A stretch of DNA of 10,573 bases, taken from NCBI GenBank assembly GCA_042569785.1, contig JBHPGW010000079.1, positions 1 through 10,573 of the forward strand, in the 5' to 3' direction. The translations under genes and the position numbers were made by a program. Of this stretch, positions 7,064 through 10,573 are shown piece by piece (positions within the stretch are counted from its first letter, which is position 1; every line of letters begins with the position of its first letter). This DNA is from JBHPGW01 sp042569785 (GTDB taxonomy: Bacteria; Planctomycetota; Phycisphaerae; Sedimentisphaerales; Anaerobacaceae). Below the pieces are notes generated by a model. The model ran no database searches. It was not told the origin of the DNA and saw nothing but the letters and a program-made list of their open reading frames with translations.

Positions 7064-8872
7064 CTATCCGCAGGCATCTACACTACCGCCATCCGTCCAT
7101 TCGCCCATACCAACACAGTTAATATTTTCATCTTCTCCACACGACTTGTCTTTATACAAAGGCAAGCTGCTTTCAGTACAACTGCCGCTAGAAGCAGGGC
7201 CGCAACAGGTTCTTGAATAGTATACCGAATATGTACCGCCACACAACCCTCCTATCTCGATACATCCGCTGGTCCCGCTGCCGCCACATTCCGTGTTACA
7301 TTGCTCGCAACCTGCACCAATTGTTTCGGCAAGGCGCCCTTCATCAAGCTTTACTGACTTCAAATCATCTGGAACAGCCCCCTGTGAAAGTACCAAAGCC
7401 GTACCATCCCAAGATGTATTAAAAGATTCAATTGGCCTGCGATAGTAGAAATTATTATCATCCAAATCTAATAATCGCACATATTTACCATCTACGCTGC
7501 CGAGTACGACATAATGGTTAGTATCTGCCAAATACAAAATGACCTGACAATTCACTAATCCTTTAAGAGCGGCCAGGTCCGTTTTGACAGCAATGCCGTT
7601 CAATCCCTTGTTGCTGACAAATCGCTTCATTTTCAGCAAGCTCGTTCCCTTGTCGCCATTATCCGTAAGTTGGAGTAGCTCTTTCCGAGGTACATTCAAA
7701 CCCAGCTTAGAAAAAGCATATTCAAGAGTTGTGGCCGCACAATTACTAAGCTGAAGCTGAGGTAAATACACTATCTCCAGCCTCTTTTGGATCAACTCAT
7801 CAATATCAATGCTCCGTGTCGATAGCGGCATTGGAGGTGAATAACGATATCGCAATGGCTCTTCGAAACGAAAGTCTTCTATATAAGTATCGTATTCGAA
7901 TTCAACATCAAAACTCTCAGATTTTGGCGAGCCGTTAGTAATCGACACATAATCCCAAACAGAATGAGACAGAAGTCTCTCTGGCTGGACTGCAACATCA
8001 TATTCTTCTACTATAACACTACTTGGACACCATTTGCCCGAAACCAACTGATATCCATCACAGGTTATTATTTTTTTAGGCTTACCAGGAGTGATTTGTT
8101 CAAAAGTCAGTACAGCGAAGTCCTTTTGCTGATCAAGCACAAAGGATCTTTGAGTCCCGTTTTCATACATTACCGTAAGATGGTTTTCTATTTTCCCCTC
8201 TGATTCTACCTCGGTACCTGAAAGCTCACTATTAGATAGCATCGCCAGGGAATACCAACCATAACCCCATGGGATTATCCCAGCTGTCAACGGCCCATCT
8301 ACCCTGTCACGCTCAGCTTCAATAGTTGCGTGACCGCCCGGCCGAAAATAATTAGTATATTTGTCACCGTCCCATGCAAAAATTCGCCTTTGATTCCAAT
8401 GGAGCCTGAATTGCTCAGTGTAACCATTGTCAGTTAAATCTATCGAAGGTATAATTGAATCTGAACGCGATTCAACATTAATTTCCCAATAGAAACGATT
8501 ACCATCATATATTACATTTACATCTGAGATCATTGTATACTCGTTCGATAGCCTATAGCGAACATTGAACGGAATCGCTTCAAGCTTCATTTGCTGGAAT
8601 TCTTCAGTCAACTCAAGTTTATTTGGATTATCGACATACGCTTGAACTTCAGCACTGATTGTGTCGGTAATTATACTCGAATCCATAACTTTAGGAGCCC
8701 TGTATTCTTCATGACGGGCATGAATTTCCCCTGATGAAATCCACGTCTTTCTGGGCTGACTGGTCAAGGTTTCAAAAATTGCTATTATTTCCGACCTCTC
8801 TAAAGCCCTATCAGCGTAAACAGCCTCACACAAAAAAACCAATACTATCCATAAAAATACTTTTCGCTTCAT
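7064..8872 (-). CDS. Secreted C39-like cysteine protease with 11-Cys C-terminal tail
   Basis: A 602-residue protein. Residues 1-20 are a clear Sec signal peptide (MKRK, hydrophobic core, AVYA before Asp21). Residues about 25-345 are beta-rich with no firm family; the look is of planctomycete extracytoplasmic LolA-like domains (tentative). Residues about 370-500 resemble the papain-like C39 peptidase fold: LQLSNCAATTLEYAFSKLG gives catalytic Cys378, TNHYVVLGSVDGKYVRLLDL gives His453 and Asp469. C39 peptidases normally cut after double-glycine leaders in the cytoplasm; here the domain is exported. The tail (521-602) has Cys522, 525, 529, 537, 544, 556, 557, 565, 578, 586 and 601 and Gly-Gly pairs at 530-531, 541-542 and 545-546. 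Just before it, Leu509, Leu514 and Gly519-Ala520 partly fit a double-glycine leader. An upstream in-frame GTG (8899) is rejected because GAGGAG stands 6 nt before the ATG at 8872. The gene is divergent from the secretion ATPase. Confidence 0.8.
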   Translation of the reverse strand: MKRKVFLWIVLVFLCEAVYADRALERSEIIAIFETLTSQPRKTWISSGEIHARHEEYRAPKVMDSSIITDTISAEVQAYVDNPNKLELTEEFQQMKLEAIPFNVRYRLSNEYTMISDVNVIYDGNRFYWEINVESRSDSIIPSIDLTDNGYTEQFRLHWNQRRIFAWDGDKYTNYFRPGGHATIEAERDRVDGPLTAGIIPWGYGWYSLAMLSNSELSGTEVESEGKIENHLTVMYENGTQRSFVLDQQKDFAVLTFEQITPGKPKKIITCDGYQLVSGKWCPSSVIVEEYDVAVQPERLLSHSVWDYVSITNGSPKSESFDVEFEYDTYIEDFRFEEPLRYRYSPPMPLSTRSIDIDELIQKRLEIVYLPQLQLSNCAATTLEYAFSKLGLNVPRKELLQLTDNGDKGTSLLKMKRFVSNKGLNGIAVKTDLAALKGLVNCQVILYLADTNHYVVLGSVDGKYVRLLDLDDNNFYYRRPIESFNTSWDGTALVLSQGAVPDDLKSVKLDEGRLAETIGAGCEQCNTECGGSGTSGCIEIGGLCGGTYSVYYSRTCCGPASSGSCTESSLPLYKDKSCGEDENINCVGMGEWTDGGSVDACG

Positions 8873-8878
8873 TTTTTT

Positions 8879-8884
8879 CTCCTC
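8879..8884 (-). promoter_or_regulatory. Strong ribosome binding site of the C39-like gene
   Basis: GAGGAG on the minus strand, 6 nt from the ATG at 8872. It decides this start over the GTG 27 bases upstream and places the signal peptide at the very N-terminus. The spacer is pure A. Confidence 0.7.
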
Positions 8885-8966
8885 TAAAATAGTAACCACA
8901 AGTTTTCACATAATAAAACACTGGCCATATAAACTAATAGTGTAAGCGTTATTAATGCTTTAGTTG

Positions 8967-8990
8967 TTGACATAAAAACCTTGACATCAA
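8967..8990 (+). repeat. Direct repeat TTGACAT(A/C)AA, 14-base period
   Basis: TTGACATAAA at 8967-8976 and TTGACATCAA at 8981-8990 match at nine of ten positions. The ends also form a GTTGA...TCAAC inverted pair (8966-8970, 8987-8991). They may be tandem -35 boxes or a regulator site. Confidence 0.4.
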
Positions 8991-9010
8991 CAAATCGTCA
9001 CTCTGATACG
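8981..9010 (+). promoter_or_regulatory. Candidate promoter of the secretion ATPase gene
   Basis: A perfect TTGACA (8981-8986) is followed after 18 bases by GATACG (9005-9010), a poor -10 with three of six matches. The -35 is excellent but the -10 is weak, so the element could need an activator or could be a different kind of site. Confidence 0.35.
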
Positions 9011-9043
9011 CTTACTTAAATGAATGTAGATGTGTAAAAATTA

Positions 9044-9049
9044 AAGGAG
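9044..9049 (+). promoter_or_regulatory. Ribosome binding site of the secretion ATPase gene
   Basis: AAGGAG lies 11 nt before the ATG at 9061, a slightly long spacing. A closer GTG at 9054 opens a frame that stops after six codons, so ATG 9061 is the start. Confidence 0.6.
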
Positions 9050-9060
9050 CTTCGTGGAAA

Positions 9061-10573
9061 ATGAAAATTTCTAATGATTCCTACCAAACACTGACAATTA
9101 AAACTGGCTTCGCAGGTTTAACCGAAGAACAGTTACAAGTAGCAAGTGATGATGCTGTTAAACAAAAGATATCTCTTCGGCAGAGTATATTAAAACTTGG
9201 CATCATAAGTGAAACTGCACTGTTAACCGCTGCAGCCAAACAAACCGGGCTGCCATTTTTAAATCATGTCTATCTTAAAACCGATTCTAACGCCCTAAAA
9301 GCTGTTACCGCAAATATTGCTTCCCATTACAGCATAGTTCCGCTCAAGCTTACCGGAAACACCCTTCAGCTTGCGATCTGCGACCCATTCAGTGTAAACC
9401 TCAAAAGTGAGATAGGACTGATTCTGGACAATTCCTATAAATTAGACTTTGTCCTGGCCAGTTCAGAAGCGATTAAACAAGCTACTCGTAAATCTTATGG
9501 TCTCGCTGCCGCTACAGTTGAGCAGATGGTCAATGGCGAAGATACAGCAAATACAGGTAGTATCACGGACAAAAAAGACCTTATCGATGAGACCAAAGCA
9601 AATGATGCCTCAGTAATAAAGCTTGTCTACCAGCTTCTCACAGACGCAATCACAACAAATGCCACCGACATTCATATCGAACCGTATGAAAACGAGCTAA
9701 AAGCTAGATACAGAATCGATGGAATATTGCATGATATGGGACTTCCCGGCACGGTAAAGTTCTTCCGCGAAGGCATTACAAGCAGAATAAAGATAATGTC
9801 AGGCTTGGACATTGCCGAAAAAAGATTGCCACAAGATGGCCGTGCCCAGGTAAATCTGGCCAACCATAAATTCGACCTCAGAATTTCGATTTTGCCTACC
9901 AGACATGGCGAAGCGATCAATATTCGTATCCTGCCCCAGGGCAAACTGATATCAGATTTAGCCTCTCTTGGCATGCCCCCCCAAGATATAGATACATTAA
10001 CAAAGCTTATTACCAAACCTCATGGAATCATACTGGTAACAGGCCCCACCGGCAGCGGCAAAACCACTACGCTCTACACCTGCATGAACCTGCTAAAAGA
10101 CACCGACAGAAAAATAATCACCATAGAAGATCCCGTGGAATACGACATGCCCGGGTTAGTCCAGATGCAGACCCACGCCAGGATCGGCTTCACCTTTGCA
10201 CGAGCGCTGCGTTCGATGCTCAGGCACGATCCCGACATCATGCTTGTAGGTGAAATAAGGGACCTCGAAACGGCCCAAACCGCAATAAGAACCGCACTCA
10301 CCGGACACTTGGTATTCAGTACCCTGCACACCAATGATGCCGCAAGTGCGATAACACGCCTGCTGGACATGGGTATCGAGCCTTACTTAGCGGCATCTTC
10401 GATAGAGGCAATCTTGGCACAAAGACTCATAAGGGTTATTTGCCAAAACTGCAAAGAACCTTATGAACCGGATATAGAAACAAAAACTGCAATAAGATCA
10501 CTTACCGGCATAACTGACTTACCCCAAACCTTCCACGGCCGAGGATGTGCAAAATGCCGTTTTACTGGCTTCA
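9061..10573 (+). CDS. Type II secretion / type IV pilus assembly ATPase (GspE/PilB family), partial
   Basis: The first 504 codons of a hexameric cytoplasmic ATPase that powers pseudopilus or pilus assembly; the gene runs off the right edge. An N-terminal T2SSE_N/MshEN-like domain (about 18-150; SILKLGIISETALLTAAAKQTGLPF near 43-67) precedes the ATPase core. ATDIHIEPYENELKARYRIDGIL (from about 202) is the N2 domain start. Walker A GPTGSGKT is at 328-335, the Asp box IEDPVEY follows, Walker B LVGEIRD is at 395-401, and the His box GHLVFSTLHTND comes next. Cys461, Cys464, Cys496 and Cys499 form the two CxxC pairs of the zinc-binding C-terminal subdomain found in GspE/PilB but not in PilT. GspE and PilB cannot be separated without neighbours. 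It is probably the first gene of its cluster and is divergent from the C39-like protein. GC content rises toward its 3' end compared with the left part of the window. Confidence 0.96.
   Translation, partial: MKISNDSYQTLTIKTGFAGLTEEQLQVASDDAVKQKISLRQSILKLGIISETALLTAAAKQTGLPFLNHVYLKTDSNALKAVTANIASHYSIVPLKLTGNTLQLAICDPFSVNLKSEIGLILDNSYKLDFVLASSEAIKQATRKSYGLAAATVEQMVNGEDTANTGSITDKKDLIDETKANDASVIKLVYQLLTDAITTNATDIHIEPYENELKARYRIDGILHDMGLPGTVKFFREGITSRIKIMSGLDIAEKRLPQDGRAQVNLANHKFDLRISILPTRHGEAINIRILPQGKLISDLASLGMPPQDIDTLTKLITKPHGIILVTGPTGSGKTTTLYTCMNLLKDTDRKIITIEDPVEYDMPGLVQMQTHARIGFTFARALRSMLRHDPDIMLVGEIRDLETAQTAIRTALTGHLVFSTLHTNDAASAITRLLDMGIEPYLAASSIEAILAQRLIRVICQNCKEPYEPDIETKTAIRSLTGITDLPQTFHGRGCAKCRFTGF

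Larger units (their letters stand above)
8873..9060. other. Divergent intergenic region between the C39-like and secretion ATPase genes
   Basis: About 190 bases with both ribosome sites and likely both promoters. Visible elements are the palindromic ACTAATAGT (8933-8941), an 8-bp inverted repeat GTAAGCGT/ACGCTTAC (8942-8949 and 9008-9015), and two TTGACAT(A/C)AA copies (8967-8976, 8981-8990) at a 14-base period. No clear -10/-35 pair could be assigned for the leftward gene. Confidence 0.5.

Noticed and set aside
8873..8899. Start of the C39-like gene at the GTG at 8899
   Set aside because: It would put nine charged residues before the signal peptide and place the strong GAGGAG site inside the gene; ATG 8872 is ideally spaced from it.
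9054..9074. GTG start for the secretion ATPase at 9054
   Set aside because: That frame reaches a stop after six codons.
9672..10370. Two minus-strand open frames inside the secretion ATPase gene
   Set aside because: They are opposite strongly conserved Walker A/B coding sequence and have low-complexity Ser/Ile-rich products; they are shadows.

Overview
The window most likely comes from a Gram-negative-type bacterium, and the gene content points to the Planctomycetota (perhaps Phycisphaerae). The reasons are an ECF sigma factor with a large membrane-bound zinc anti-sigma factor, a secreted LamG protein, a very large secreted hydrolase-like protein, and a GspE/PilB-type assembly ATPase. This placement is inference from gene content only. 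The DNA is fairly AT-rich, no tRNA, rRNA, CRISPR array or insertion sequence is visible, and genes run off both ends.

Region 1 (1-3446, minus strand): a secreted 896-residue protein combines an alpha/beta-hydrolase-like core, with Cys in place of the usual nucleophile Ser, with a C-terminal domain resembling that of 5'-nucleotidases. It lies 54 bases upstream of a secreted LamG-domain protein cut by the left edge. The two probably form one leftward transcription unit of envelope or extracellular proteins.

Region 2 (about 3633-6981, plus strand): a sigma70-like promoter precedes an ECF sigma factor starting at TTG, then a 550-residue membrane anti-sigma factor overlapping it by 4 nt (ATGA), then after 28 nt a HTH-WYL regulator. 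The anti-sigma factor carries four successive Cys...HxxxCxxC zinc modules instead of the usual one, followed by one transmembrane helix and an extracytoplasmic domain. This looks like a signal-transduction operon: envelope stimulus, release of sigma, and possibly a second control layer through the WYL protein.

Region 3 (7064-8872, minus strand): a secreted protein with a C39-type Cys protease domain whose last 81 residues hold 11 cysteines. Between the protease and the Cys-rich tail is a short segment that partly resembles a double-glycine leader, so the protein may be a protease fused to its own cargo (hypothesis).

Region 4 (9061-10573, plus strand): divergently transcribed from region 3 is a GspE/PilB-family ATPase, cut by the right edge and probably the first gene of a type II secretion or type IV pilus cluster.

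The most notable items are the four-module anti-sigma factor, the C39/Cys-rich fusion beside a secretion ATPase, and the Cys-for-Ser hydrolase fused to a 5'-nucleotidase-like tail.
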